Assembly: GCA_947462335.1 (NCBI GenBank)
Contig: OX381714.1
Span: forward strand, 41,327,360 to 41,391,359
From: Harmothoe impar
Lineage: Eukaryota; Annelida; Polychaeta; Phyllodocida; Polynoidae
Length of the DNA stretch: 64,000 nt
Direction: 5' to 3'
Shown here: piece by piece, positions 13,739 through 26,984 of the stretch
Position numbering within the stretch: the first letter of the stretch is position 1
Layout: each line of letters starts with the position of its first letter
Notes under the pieces: generated by a model
The model's input: the letters and a program-made list of their open reading frames with translations, nothing else
Database searches by the model: none
Told to the model about the DNA's origin: nothing
Made by a program: the position numbers and the translations under genes

Positions 13739-13875
13739 GTGCATACCGAGAAGTAATTATACTTGTAACACTTATAGTGATTGTAAATTTCAAAATCGTA
13801 CTGTTACACTCTGGGTAACACTCCAGCTAGCCTGACGCATTAAACTCAAAATTAAGCCATGCTTCTCAAATATAC
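13739..13875 (+). repeat. 137-bp duplicated segment, copy 2
   Basis: Direct copy of 12627-12762 with scattered substitutions. Confidence 0.85.
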
Positions 13876-14764
13876 CGACGATATTTTCACTTTTCATCTT
13901 GAAAATGTTTTTCCACTTAGTTGCAATTAGATACGACTTAAATTTTAAAAAGGATGAACTGGATATCAGCAGTTTTTCCACAAAAAACATTGTTTTAATT
14001 TCCTCTAAATCGGTTATTACAACTTTGCCATCTCATACAATGGGAAAACGGTGTTTGGTGGACGAATCACAAAATACTGTTGAGTATCTTTTGTGTCGGT
14101 ATACATGGTACTAAACTTGTGAAGGCTGTCATTCTGTCAATTTTTGGGTTGATGGAGTGCCTCTCCGTCACATTTTAATGCACCTAAGAATAAACTAGGA
14201 ACTAATTGAAATGTCTCTGTCCATCAATTTAAAAAATACTCCTGTGTCAACCATGTCGACTTTTAAAACCCATAATCTTGCCAGTAATAGAACATTTATT
14301 GGAAATATAAAAGACACCTAGTAGAGCCACCAGCTTTTATTTCAAATATTATAATAATTTTATTTATCTTAAATATGTTCATAAAGAAAAGCTAACATTA
14401 GAATGTTTCTACGGTAATAGCATAACACAACTTCATCTGGGATTAAGGCGGTGGGTGGCGGGGCGCGTCCAGTTGTCAGCGAACTGAGTCAACACGAGGC
14501 TGGCGGGTAAACACTGGCACTGCGCCGCCATGTTGACTTTTGCCACCAACAGCCACCAGGGGTATTGGTGGTCCCAATCTATGGCCGCTCCACCCCGATA
14601 AGTATCAAGCCCACTGTTTTCTGGTAATACAGCCCGCATAGGAATCTACCTGATAGCCGTATGCTGGAAAGCCACCTCGTGTTTAGCTATTAGCATAGAG
14701 GCGTGTAGTAATGTATGGGTCTGTCTAGTGTTTGCAGCACCAACTGTGGGATATCTACAGCAGC

Positions 14765-15110
14765 ACATACTGAGTGGCTGCAGGATGTGCTTAATGTAGA
14801 TAGCTAAAGCAGTCGCTGCAGCATTGTGCTAAGTGTAGATAGCTGCAACAGTACTCTCAGTGGTTGCAGCATTGTACTAGTTGTAGATGGCTGCAGCTGT
14901 ATTGTCTGAGTGGCTGCAGGATGTGCATAGTGTAGATAGCTAAAAGCAGTTGCTGCAGTGCTGTAATAAGTGTAGATAGCTGCAGCAGTAAACTCTGAGT
15001 GGTTGCAGCATTGTGCTAAGTGTAGATAGCTGCAGCAGTACTCTCTGGGTGGCTGCAGCACGGTGCTAAGTGTAGATAGCTGCAACAGTACTCTCTGCGT
15101 GGTTGCAGCA
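14765..15110. repeat. ~48-bp tandem array rich in CTGCAG
   Basis: About seven to eight imperfect units containing GTAGATAGCTGCAGCAGTAC and TCTGAGTGGCTGCAGCATTG. Confidence 0.85.
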
Positions 15111-16399
<1,289 letters not shown>

Positions 16400-17889
16400 C
16401 TGACCATGCCTCCACTGCCCACATGTAGGGACTACATAGTGCCAGCATCATTGTGTTTGTTGGTTCCAAGTGCACACTGTGGAGTTTCTGTATATATGTG
16501 TCTGATGTTTTATGGGTAAGGTAGATAGAATGCAGGGGGCGAGGGGAGGACCCATGACCTTGAAAAGTGGTGTGTCCGATGAACACCAAAGTAATGAAAA
16601 ACAAGTTGCTGCGAGTTGCTCTGAATTTAAATACCACAAGAAACACCTTATAAAGTATTTTCCAAAAGCAGAGGGGTGGGGGATCTGGTCCCGCACGACC
16701 CCTCAACGTCGCCCTCCTGGATCCGCCCCTGGAATGAGACCCCCTCCATTGGCAATCCCCTGCAATAATTATGTATCGTGTAGCACTGTCCACAAATAGG
16801 ATGTCCAATAATGCCTCTATAAACCGTGAGGAGTGGGGGCTACCCAGCCTCTGTGCAACATCACACATAACACCATTAAGAGCCCAGTGGGGGATGCCTG
16901 ACTCTGAGTATTGCCGGATGGTGGAGTAAAGCATTTGCAAACAGTTTGTGTCTCGGGCCCACATACATGTTAATACCCTCATTAATTCCTGTATTTATCC
17001 CATTAAAGTGTGCCTTATGGCAGGCTTATGGCAACGATTTATTTACACTACATGTCATGTGTGGGTGGGGAGGGGTGTCAGGAGATGACTGTCTATTTAC
17101 TACCTTTACTACAATTAATGTAATTTACAGCACTTATTGCAGCAGCAAGTTACTAATTTCTGGGAGTCAAGTTAACAAAAACCTTACACCAATACCAGGT
17201 GAGGAAACATTACTTCTAATGAGTCTATAATAGTCCCCATATCCAGTCTATATGAAAGGGTTTTCATCATGCCGATTTTATTCTGCAGGCCCTGCTTAAT
17301 TTATGCAGTCCCAGATACCCCAGGAAAATAAAATTAATACAAGAGTTTACTCTGGAAATCATAATAGAGTTTGTAGAACAGGATACAACATGTTCAGCTT
17401 CCTGTACAAGTGTTTACAGATAAAAATGGTGTGTCTAGAGACATGTAGACTATTATTATGTTTAGATACCGATATTTGAATAAATTCCTAATTCATTTTA
17501 TTTCTATACATATATAGTGTCTTGAAGAGACTTCTAGCAGTCCCTCCCCCCATGAGCCAATGTACATGCATCACTATTTGACATAAGCCTCTATTTTAAG
17601 ATAGACACAACCTTGAGTCAATACAACAGACCTCCAGGGAAGCTAATGCTTTATCCATTCTTAGAGTTCTTCAAAGAGGTGTCTATGTAGCAGATGTGTC
17701 TTTATTGCATCGTAATCATAGTGATATAGCATTCAACCATTGAATCATGCAATGTGTATTATTATCCTTTTGTATCCCATGCAATTTAAGTTAATTAAGT
17801 CAGATTTAAGCACCTTTAGATCCACAATAACATTCAAGTGGTTGTAGAAACTACAGTCAACCACAGAGCTGCCATCTGGTATGTGTTTG

Positions 17890-18126
17890 ATATACTATGA
17901 TCTAAACACTACATGTTTACATCCTAAACACCAATTTTTCATCCTGTTTAAATACTGAACATCTAAACATATTCAATATAACTGTTTAGGTGTTTAGAAT
18001 AAAAGTGTTTAATTCCTAAACAGAAGGATTCAAAGACACAAATACACATGTATAACAATATGTTTAGACTTGAAACATGTTTAGACCTAAACATGTTTAA
18101 AACCTAAGCACCTTTTTTTGCAGTGT
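17890..18126. repeat. CTAAACA/TGTTTAG motif cluster
   Basis: At least ten CTAAACA or TGTTTAG heptamers occur in about 230 bp, ending in CCTTTTTTTGCAGTGTAG, which resembles a MITE terminus. Probably a decayed fold-back element; no left terminus was identified. Confidence 0.5.
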
Positions 18127-18585
18127 AGTTTTTCATACTGGCTGCATATGTCTCACCATAGTGTTTAAATTACATAAAGGTGGCGAATCCCATTACTACA
18201 TCCATATTGAATGTGTGCACAATTACAGGCATACGGTCTGGTATTCCCGATCACATCTAAATAAAAAGGTATTTTAGTAGGTCGGTGCAATCAAGAATGT
18301 AATAGTTTATTCACCGATTACATTTTATGTCTAACTCATCAGTACAAATTCAAAGGAGCTACAATATGCATCTTGTTGGAAACCATATTTTCAGAAGCTG
18401 CTTGTGCATGGGAAGTGGGCTCCTGTGTACCTTATCTCTGTGGTCCCGACGCCTTTTTAGTAGGCCAGACGCTGCCCTGTGCAAACAGTAATCAATCATA
18501 GGCTAATGTCGCGTGCCATTTTGAAATTCAAGCAGTGAGTAAACTAACAGACTAGACAAATGTAGTAGAAATTAATATTAGCACA

Positions 18586-18797
18586 AGGGTAGATTCACCT
18601 TGAGTCGGACATATAAATTGAGACGGACACTCTAATTTGCGTTTATTCAAGCACTCTAATCAATATAGATATGTGAATAATAGTTTAAGTGTCATTTATT
18701 CCCAACGCAATACCACTAGAAGTTCTATCTGACATAATGTCTAGAGATTTCATTGTCCGTCTCAGGGTATGTGTCCAACTCATGGTGAATCTACCCT
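18586..18797. mobile_element. MITE with ~45-bp terminal inverted repeats
   Basis: The left end AGGGTAGATTCACCTTGAGT continues through CGGACATA to GAGACGGACA. The right end reads TGTCCGTCTCAGGGTATGTG then TCCAACTCATGGTGAATCTACCCT. The arms are reverse complements with few mismatches. Total 212 bp, no coding potential. Confidence 0.8.
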
Positions 18798-19313
18798 ATA
18801 AAATTATGTATTGGGGTACTACCATGAATATGATGGACATGCCTCGGAACTATAGATTACATTGGCCGATTATATAATATAATAATTACAGACTTAATTT
18901 CATGAGAAGCAGTGTTGGGATCGAGAGTAAATCTCCTTTGACCAACCCACTTATATAATAACGAGAGTGTCGTCGTGTAGCCTTAATGTTTTACACTGTA
19001 TTGTATGTAATACCACAGTTGGCTGGTAGAACAAAAGAAAATGCCTATATTACAATCCAATTACAGACCAATCACTGGGTATAAGCTATATATGGATACT
19101 ATTGAGTAGCTGCATAAGTGTTGTAAGCCTTGGACAATAGTAATTATACTTGGCTGGCACCTTAGACAAGTATCCTGACCGTGGCTTATAACACTTATAA
19201 AGTGACTTACTTGTGCCATATTTACTATTATAGTCATCATGAAAACTGCCACGTCGCCCGTGGTATTACATCATAGAAGCTGGTTACAATGAGTGACCCT
19301 CTAACCTGTAGCC

Positions 19314-19517
19314 CCTTAAGGCACATACATTGCTTTAATGCAAGTTGTCATTTTGTCACCAGGATGAATAAATACATCCATGACGAGTGCCTCGTCAGTG
19401 CTGCATTTATGCATCATGCCAACCCTATGGAGTAAGTACACAAGGGTCGACCAGGCATAAGCAACAGCAGAAGGATGCACACATCTACGAGACATTCTGC
19501 CGTCCACAAAGGGTTAT
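19314..19517. mobile_element. TTAA-type MITE relic
   Basis: Carries the family blocks (CTTTAATG, GTGCTGCATTTATGCATCAT, CAAGGGTCG, GCCGTCCACAAAGGGTTA) with more drift than the copies at 5014 and 10780. Confidence 0.6.
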
Positions 19518-19759
19518 AGCTATGTTATACTATTATGTACCTTTATCAGGTGTGGACACACACAGAGGGTGGAGAGCAAACACTGGGCGGGGTGCAGCCT
19601 ACCTAGGGTAGCAGAGAGGGTGACCACCTCCAACACCAGCAACACGGGGGGGGGGGGGGCTTTGTATGCTTGTATACACCTGTGTGCGGCTGGCAAGGGT
19701 ACAGAATGATAGAATGGTCCACCTTTCAACAAGAATCGCCCTATTGAACAAGGGTCCAG

Positions 19760-20112
19760 TTTCTCGGACGTGAGGTTACTAGGTGTTGGAATAACCAGAA
19801 ATATACCAGTGCATGTTGGTTTCATGAGCTGCCCGGGTGTTAGGTCATTGGGTGTTGGAATAGTCAGAAATATACCAGTACATGTGGGTTTCATGAGCTG
19901 CTCAGGCGTGAGGTTACTGAGTGTTGGAATAACCAGAAATATACCAGTACATGTTGGTTTCATGAGCTGCTAGGCTGTGAGGTTACTGGGTGTTGGAATA
20001 ACCAGAAATATACCAGTACATGTGGGTTTCATGAGCTGCTCGGCCGTGAGGTTACTGGGTGTTGGAATAGTCAGAAATATACCAGTACATGTGGGTTTCA
20101 TGAGCTGCTCCA
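19760..20112. repeat. 69-bp tandem array
   Basis: Five units of 69 bp containing GTGTTGGAATAACCAGAAAT, ATACCAGTACATGTTGGTTT and CATGAGCTGC. Because 69 is a multiple of three, open frames of 23-residue repeats run on both strands. No start context or splice evidence supports translation. Confidence 0.9.
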
Positions 20113-21608
20113 GGCATGCATATCTCATTACATAACCTGCTGTCTGTGCTCGGACTTTTGAAAATGTGTATTAGAAACATGGCCTATATTCAGGGGGCCT
20201 ACAATCAGGAGGGCTGAACATCAGGGGGGGGGGGGCTAAAAACCCATAGGGCTAAAGCTCAGAGGGCTGATCATCAGATGGTCGACCTACACTGATAATC
20301 TAAAAAACCCAGCCCTTAGTCTGTAGCGGCTATCCCAGGTTGGTCATAGGGACATTGGCGGGGACATTGGTCAGGCATGACCAAGTACTATTCAAGAATG
20401 ACTGGGGAAAAACAACATATGACCCCTTACTCAAAAGGAATTACCGGTAGCTTAAATGGAAGGACTGATTATTAATCTAATCGATGTCAATAGTCTTATT
20501 ACCTTTTTTTCACATCACACATGCATTATAAGGTGGCTGACGAAAACTAGTTTACCTAAGAAGCAGCCTTTTTGTCATATAAGTCATAATGGAATCTAAA
20601 TGTATGTCAAGGGTATTTTATAAATCTGTTAAAAGTGTATAACTTTTGATCGAATGTTGTGTATATATGAATAATAATATAATATTGGAAGTTTTGTAAT
20701 TGTTATTACTACTGTTGATTAATGGCAAATACATTTTTGAAACTTGAACTTGAACTTGAGGTGAGTTGGTCAGTACTGACCAACCTAACAATATTAGCTA
20801 GCCTAGGTTGGTTGTATAGGGAGACTTACTTGGTTAGGCACTATAGTGACTGAGAGATTGGTTGTGGAGGGAGCCAAATAATGTCAGTGTAGGTATATTA
20901 TGGTGGTGAGGGAGGGGCACACTTGGTGTTTGCCTGATGACAGACATGCAGCTACACGTCCTCCTCCAGTAGCCTGCTGGTCACAACTCTGTAGTAATTA
21001 GTGTCAATGTCCAATATCCTGCCTGTAATAAGTACCCCACCCCACCCCCAACGCCACCCTACAACCCACCCCCCACCCCACACCCTACCCCCATCATCCA
21101 TCCCACCCCCAGCATCCTTACCACCCCTCGCCTCGGCCAGCGTCCATCCTACCATGTGAACGGATAGAGGATTTAGCATGTTTGTAAAACTACAATACAG
21201 CTTTCTTGCAATCTGAGTCTGAATGTAGTTATAGGCCTGTCCCACAGTTAAAATCAAATATGGCATTATACAGTGAGAGAATAACTTGATATGTATTTAT
21301 ACCGATTACAGTAGGAATACATGCAAAATGGTTGTCGAATAGGGTACATGATTGTATAGCTGTAGGGGAAATACTACAATTCTTTTTCATTATTCAGCAT
21401 ACACCCGTTATACTAAACCAATTTATTCAGGTTTGTTTCAAATCTAGCTCATACTTACAATTTTTCTGTTACAAATATTACAGGGCTATGATGCCACATG
21501 CATCAGGGTCTGAGTAAGTATAGAAACTATATTTTACAAAATATTTTGAAAAAGCTTCCATTGTACTCTCTATTTGATGCAAAATTACCAACGCAGAAAA
21601 AAGGTAAA
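20113..21608. other. Intergenic DNA with short simple repeats
   Basis: Contains a perfect palindrome TTGGTCAGTACTGACCAA near 20766 and a C-rich CCCCACCC tract at about 21030-21125. No gene was recognised. Confidence 0.45.
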
Positions 21609-21800
21609 GGTGTCAGCTGTGTCTCCCACGTAGCTCTGGTAAATTAGAGAGTCAAACCGCTAATGATTCTGGCTGGTGAAGGATCAAATAGAGTTGACTC
21701 TGCACTATCAGTGTCAACTCAAGTTGACCTTTCACATAAGTAGAGTCAATAGCCGTCTGTTTCTGCCAGAGCCACGTAGGAGACACAGTTCACTCTTTTA
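21609..21800. mobile_element. Probable fold-back element
   Basis: Inverted arms GTGTCTCCCACGTAGCTCTGG-like (21625-21646) and CCAGAGCCACGTAGGAGACA-like (21765-21787), with a second inner inverted motif built on AGAGTTGAC and GTCAACTC. Confidence 0.6.
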
Positions 21801-22616
21801 TTTATTTTTTTACTGTAAAAGCTTTAGCTGTCTTTCTGGTGTCCACTACTTCGATCAGTTAGATCTTACATTCACATAATGTGTGCCCTTTTATCAATCA
21901 ATCAGCTTCTGTAACCCAATGCTTGGGAGATTCACGCTGCTGTTCTCAGGACACAGATTAAATAAGGCGTCAGTCTGACTCTTTTGCCACAGTCATGCAA
22001 TGATGGCCTCTGTCCATCCACAGTCCAGCATTGCCACCTCTCTTTCCACCATTATCCGTCTTTCTTCCCACCATTGATTGACACCCTTTTAAATGGTGTC
22101 CAGTATGATGCTTGATTATTTGGGAGATTTCAACTTTGCCTAAGGCGTCAGGCATTAATGCTGGACTCTCTTCCCAGAACGAGTCATTTTTGTGAATCGG
22201 TCTGGATCTCTGAGGGGAGGGCAGCAGACGCCCTTATTCTTTTTCTCTGAGTATGTGTCTTAATTAAATATAGACAGAAATGTATGGTTGAGAAAGCTAA
22301 CGGTGGTTCATATCCTTATTGCTTATTGTAAGCTCCCTGCCTAGTGGACATAACACTTTACTACTTTTTAGCTTTAGCTTACATGTATCCTTACACATAA
22401 TGTTATCGAGGATAGGCTGGTGTTTTTATAACCCTCCCGACAAGATCTATACCTCACTTATATGTCAGATGTAAAATGTATCAACATAAGGCCTATATAC
22501 CTGGGACATAATGCCATGCCACTGAACATCAAGCAGTATACCACATAGATCTGGTATACACTAGACCTATTACATGAATAATTGCCGGGCACCCACAGCC
22601 AGGCACCCACTACCAG

Positions 22617-22735
22617 GCAGTCATGGTCAGGCAGCCATGGTCAGGCAGTCATGGTCAGGCAGCCATGGTCAGGCAGCCATGGTCAGGCAGCCATGGTCAG
22701 GCAGCCATGGTCAGGCAGCCATGGTCAGGCAGCTA
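22617..22735. repeat. 14-bp tandem array (CATGGTCAGGCAGC)
   Basis: About eight to nine near-perfect copies of CATGGTCAGGCAGC, some with CAGT in place of CAGC. Confidence 0.95.
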
Positions 22736-22824
22736 TGCAAGACCTGGGGTGTCCACCACATGCTAAGTATGCTTATCATGATGAAATAAACTAAAGTGCC
22801 ACACGATTCATGAATATTGTAACC

Positions 22825-23027
22825 TTTGGTCCTGCCTATAGTAACTTCCCAGTGCTGCATTAATGCACCATGCGGCCCCTGCTATAAGGAGCTGATACAC
22901 TCCCAAAGATATGGCATGATGCACCAATGCACTGCCAGCGGGTTATTTGGTAGCGTTGCGTTGGTGCATAATGATGACACATGGACGTGAAACCTGGGGC
23001 ACCGTCCCTGCATTGAAGGGTTACGAC
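22825..23027. mobile_element. TTAA-type MITE relic
   Basis: Family blocks AGTGCTGCATTAATGCACCA, GCTGATACACTCCCAAAG, GGCATGATGCACCAATGC and a terminal GAAGGGTTA. It ends about 45 bp before the first recognised FAIM-like exon. Confidence 0.6.
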
Positions 23028-23073
23028 ACACCCTGAAGCGACATTATATTAACATATGCCTGTTTTCTTTCAG

Positions 23074-23171
23074 CCAACAGAAAAATTTCGACCCGACGCC
23101 TCCTATGTCCTCGGACAAGACCACGGTGTGGCATTGGATGTTAGATGGGTTATCGACCACAGTCATGTTTG
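23074..23171 (+). CDS. FAIM-like gene, internal exon a
   Basis: Preceded by a pyrimidine-rich TGTTTTCTTTCAG acceptor and followed by GTAGGT. 98 nt: one nucleotide finishing a split codon, 32 codons, one nucleotide over. Encodes the segment with TTVWHWMLDG. Confidence 0.75.
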
Positions 23172-26100
23172 GTAGGTTCAACAATAGATGATGTATTTTT
23201 TGTTAAACGCACATATTATGATATTTGCAGCGTTATTCCTACCTTTTGCTGTGGGTTTTGAAGTAAGGTTTGGTATGATTCATGCCCGGGGGAATTATGT
23301 AATTAACTTGTTTAATAGTTTTTGTAGTTTTTCAAAGTGCTGATGTTGATACCGATGTTTTAGAGACTAATACTACTGTTGTGAATTCCAATATCATTGG
23401 GTGAGTTAACCCAGATGATTATCTTGGATACACACAGTACTATAATATACCATGTGTGTTGCTATAAATAAAGGTGTTAATATCCCCATACTCAGCACTT
23501 CTTGTTGTGTTTGCAGAGAAGGAGTCGGGAGTGGTGTGGTGTAACGGTGGAGTCCTGGAGACAAGGGTAGGTACACTGTAAATAGTGAACTCAGAATACG
23601 TCCTTTTACACTGTAAATCTAATACTTGACTACAGAAGATTCTACTGCTCAGCTACATTTCCTTCCAACAGTGTAGCCTCAACACAGCAGCTGAAAATGG
23701 ATTTAATCCAATCACTCATCCCCCTGCATTCCGCATCCAAACTGACACAATCTTCATAAAATAAATCAAATTGTGAAACAGACCTGACGTATCCCCTTGA
23801 AATGTCTTGGAAAAATCGGGAAACCAGGGGGCGTTCGCATAGTTATGAGAAATATCATTATCCAAATTTAAAAGTGAAGTCAGTGTAAAAAGATATGGGG
23901 CTACTATAGGATGACATAGGGTTTGAAAATAATTCGATAATATACTTTTTTAAGATGAACACTATAGTAAAAGGCCGGAGTAGTGCGAGAAGTATGTTTC
24001 TATAATGATCTGGTATGTTTTTGATGGCATTGTTGTACTGCCAGATAAAGCATTTTGAATGGCTCTGAATAGTACAGAAAGAGGAAAAACTTTAAATTCA
24101 TCCCAAAGGTACCTACTACCACTTGATATTTGGTACATCAATATTTAATTCAAGCGCATTTATCATATTGCAGAGGCTTTTAGAAATGGCATCTGGCATT
24201 TCCATTAGAGATGATCATAAATCTAAAGATCCTGAGTGGATTCTAATGAATTAATTGTATTATTTAGTAGACTGCCATAATTTACTGTGCCACCTTTCAT
24301 CTGTTTGCTCTGAGGATTGATACTTTCAATGATCTGTGAAGCAGTGATACCCATAATAGCTGTGTCAACCATAATCACTGCATGAATGTTAAAATCACAC
24401 TTCAAGCATATCTAATTCCAGTAAATGCAACATTAAATAGCGCATTTATGAACCTGGCATTTACTGGGCTTAAATGCACGAACTTAAAGAGTAGCTTTAA
24501 GCAATGAATAGTTTACTTGAATGTCAACATTCATGCAGTTTATGTCAAAGGTCACCTCACCTCTAACACTGCCACGCTTTGAATGACCCAACTATGTCCA
24601 TACTACTAGTTCACCTCCAGGGTATGGGTAATAATGGCGCCACTCAGGCAAAACTATTCGACCAAATGTCTTATCTAGTGATTCCAGAAAAAGGGGGACA
24701 TATTTTAGGGTCATACTAACCAGTTTTAACACGTGAAAGTAAGATGATGGTCAGCCGCCCATCATCCATAAGCTCTGTGGTGCCACCTGCAGGTGTGAAG
24801 TAAAAGTACCACCAAGTAGACTATCAAATAGCCAACACTATAGCCCCCTAGTGATGCTATGCTGAGCTCTGTTTCACAGCCTTCTCTTTATAGCTGGGCC
24901 GTCAGGGAATAAGTTCAGCATTTTCTATACATGGACTAAAATAACAGTTCCACCAGAGGGCAGCAGTGTTTGGACAGGGGACCATGAGCATTGACCAGCT
25001 ACAACATACTCACCGATTCTTGTGCCTGTAAGAGCTGAGCTCCTAGCCCTTAAGAGCCCTCTTGCGAATCAAAACTGAACTATATCCAAAAGTGCTTTTG
25101 GCCTCACTTCAACCATGATGGTCAAGCTTTACACATTTTCAGTTTGAAATGACCAGATCGTCCTGAAATGTTCATACCTTTTCTCAATAGCTCGGACTCC
25201 ACTAGGGCGACACAGCTAGCTGCTAAAAAGGGCGTTCCTTTATTTCCTTTGTCATCAAATGTTTCGTCCTGTTCCGCTGTGTTTCGCCCTGAATGTCGCC
25301 CTGTTCCAACATGACTGAATGTTGTCTATATATATAGCTGTGGACATAGCACATTGCTCTGTTTGTCTCCAGTGATAAACTAGTTTGATATAAAGAGTTT
25401 GGACACACAACGGTACAAATGTACTTCAGAATTGAAGTATAGTGTATTTGTTGTAAAGGCACCCTAGTGAGGTCAATTGTGGTATTTTGTTTTTGCAACA
25501 GAGTGTATCCATCACATGTATTGATGGCATGAAAGGTATTTAATCTTTGGAAAATTGTTTGAGAATTATACCCAACCAACCCTTACCCATAATTCGGTCC
25601 GATTTCTTTTTCTCATTTTTTCCCCCAAAATGGCATTTATGTCGTTTTGCATCCAAACTCTTCAAATCGTCTTGTTTTCCTCGTAACACGGTCATATTTT
25701 ATGAAAAGCATTTATGAAATTAATATACGTACAACACATTAAAAAAAATCAATAAAAAACAGAATGTATTGTCTGAAATAACACATAGTCTAATACTGTT
25801 TTCTCCGTCTTCAGAGTCCGTTTGGGGGCCCAGACCAGCAGGTGGTGGACTTTACACTAGAAGTCAAATCCAACAGACCACATGTGGCAAAGATCAGGGT
25901 AAGTATAGAGATAAAGATGATATATCTGATTATATTGGGACGCATTCAGTGATCACTGAGGGTATTTCTTGCTCAGCCATAAATTAGATCAGGAGATATT
26001 GCACAGATTCATCCTAATAAATTGAAACGATCAATGAAAAAGGGCCTTGGTGCAGGATGCACTAAGGTCCCTTTTCCCAGTGCATGTCACTTTTTTTATA

Positions 26101-26499
26101 TAATGGTGATGCAGTCGACTTGACAATAAGAATCGGTGTATCGATCTATAATGGGGAAGCTGGATATCTACTTAAAAATGCATATATTTAACGGAATGTT
26201 AATTTTTTTCCAATAGGAGGGTTTACCACTTTTCAGCCTTCTGAATAAAATGTAACATATTTACATGTGTATTGATACTATTACAGAGAATATCCAGAGG
26301 CAAGACGTATAGAGACACCGAGTACCAGTTGTATGTGGACACCATCTCTATCTTGGAGCACAGTAGTCGGCAGCCCTATGCACCGGTATCTTACGACCTC
26401 CCACCGGATGAGTTCCCCAATCTCCTTGATGCCCCTCCAGCATACGACTACATGGACCCCAAAAACCAAGCCTCGCCTTTTGACAAGAAAACTAAGTAG
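23074..26499 (+). CDS. FAIM-like gene, 3' part (four coding exons)
   Basis: Fas apoptotic inhibitory molecule family, a cytosolic beta-sandwich protein. I joined exons 23074-23171, 23517-23566, 25815-25898 and 26287-26499; every junction is GT-AG and keeps phase. The translated segment has the family hallmarks in order: a TTVWHW...LDG strand, FEKESGVVWCNG and LETR, matching FAIM's EKDAMDVWCNG-KLET region, then a GK...YQLYVD strand matching its HTLIVDN region. It therefore covers the C-terminal FAIM domain. It then adds an acidic, proline-rich tail of about 50 residues that carries a PPAY motif, which I do not expect in vertebrate FAIM. The first coding nucleotide at 23074 completes a split codon, so 5' exons for the N-terminal FAIM domain must exist, but I could not find them upstream. 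Family assignment rests on recognised motifs, not a search. Confidence 0.78.
23517..23566 (+). CDS. FAIM-like gene, internal exon b
   Basis: Acceptor TTGTGTTTGCAG, donor GTAGGT, 50 nt. Encodes EKESGVVWCNGGVLETR, the strongest FAIM-family signature in the gene (VWCNG-LET). Ends in phase 0. Confidence 0.78.
25815..25898 (+). CDS. FAIM-like gene, internal exon c
   Basis: Acceptor CCGTCTTCAG, strong donor GTAAGT, 84 nt (28 codons, phase 0 at both ends). Encodes the strand with VVDFTLEVKSNRP. Confidence 0.75.
26037..26076. repeat. Short palindromic repeat (~40 bp)
   Basis: The arms GGGCCTTGGTGCA and TGCACTAAGGTCCC are inverted around GGA, bordered by A and T runs. The reverse-complement form occurs at 57265-57306. 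Lies in the last FAIM-like intron. Confidence 0.7.
26287..26499 (+). CDS. FAIM-like gene, terminal exon
   Basis: Acceptor TATTACAG, 71 codons including the TAG stop at 26497-26499. It completes the FAIM domain and adds the tail containing DAPPAYDY (a PPxY motif), ending in a lysine-rich stretch. Confidence 0.78.
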   Translation, partial: RISRGKTYRDTEYQLYVDTISILEHSSRQPYAPVSYDLPPDEFPNLLDAPPAYDYMDPKNQASPFDKKTK

Positions 26500-26632
26500 T
26501 GAGATCTATGTTAAAATACCCACAGGAATGAACCACTGGACGCCACTATAGTGACCAAGTCCACCGACAAATGAATTTAAACACATCGTTAATTGACATG
26601 TAATTGGACGGGTTATTGACAACAAGATCAAT

Positions 26633-26638
26633 AATAAA
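26633..26638 (+). terminator. AATAAA poly(A) signal of the FAIM-like gene
   Basis: First canonical AATAAA downstream of the stop, 134 bp after it. Confidence 0.6.
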
Positions 26639-26776
26639 CAGATTAGGCTTCAATCTGATTACCTCTCCGATAACACTGTCATGCTGGTCCGGTGTCATAC
26701 AGTGAACATTCGACAAATGGTATCAACTAGCCATGACAAATGACGCAAACCGTGTTATAAACCTCCACTACTATGA

Positions 26777-26984
26777 TAAGCCCAAAGTCCATGGCGGCGG
26801 GAAAACAGTCATAATTTTTTTTAATGTGAAAACAGTTTTGCCGCGCCTATTTTGCATTAGTTCCGCATGTGGACACAGGCGGCAGCTGTGAAATAGGCAG
26901 AGGTGCTGTGAAATAGGCAGAGGTGCGAAACCGTTTTTACGCAGAAAATGACGTTTTCCTGCCGTGGTGGACGTTGGGCTTTAG
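26777..26984. mobile_element. MITE with ~30-bp terminal inverted repeats
   Basis: The left end TAAGCCCAAAGTCCATGGCG continues GCGGGAAAAC. The right end reads GTTTTCCTGCCG then TGGTGGACGTTGGGCTTTA. The arms are reverse complements with a few mismatches. A 17-bp TGTGAAATAGGCAGAGG direct duplication lies inside. It sits about 140 bp past the FAIM-like poly(A) signal. Confidence 0.72.

Noticed and set aside
22617..22735. CRISPR-like array
   Set aside because: The repeats are contiguous 14-bp units without unique spacers, in an animal genome.
20000..23000. Upstream FAIM exons for the N-terminal domain
   Set aside because: I looked for segments encoding the N-terminal FAIM pattern with matching phase and splice sites and found none convincing; they may lie further upstream or outside the window.
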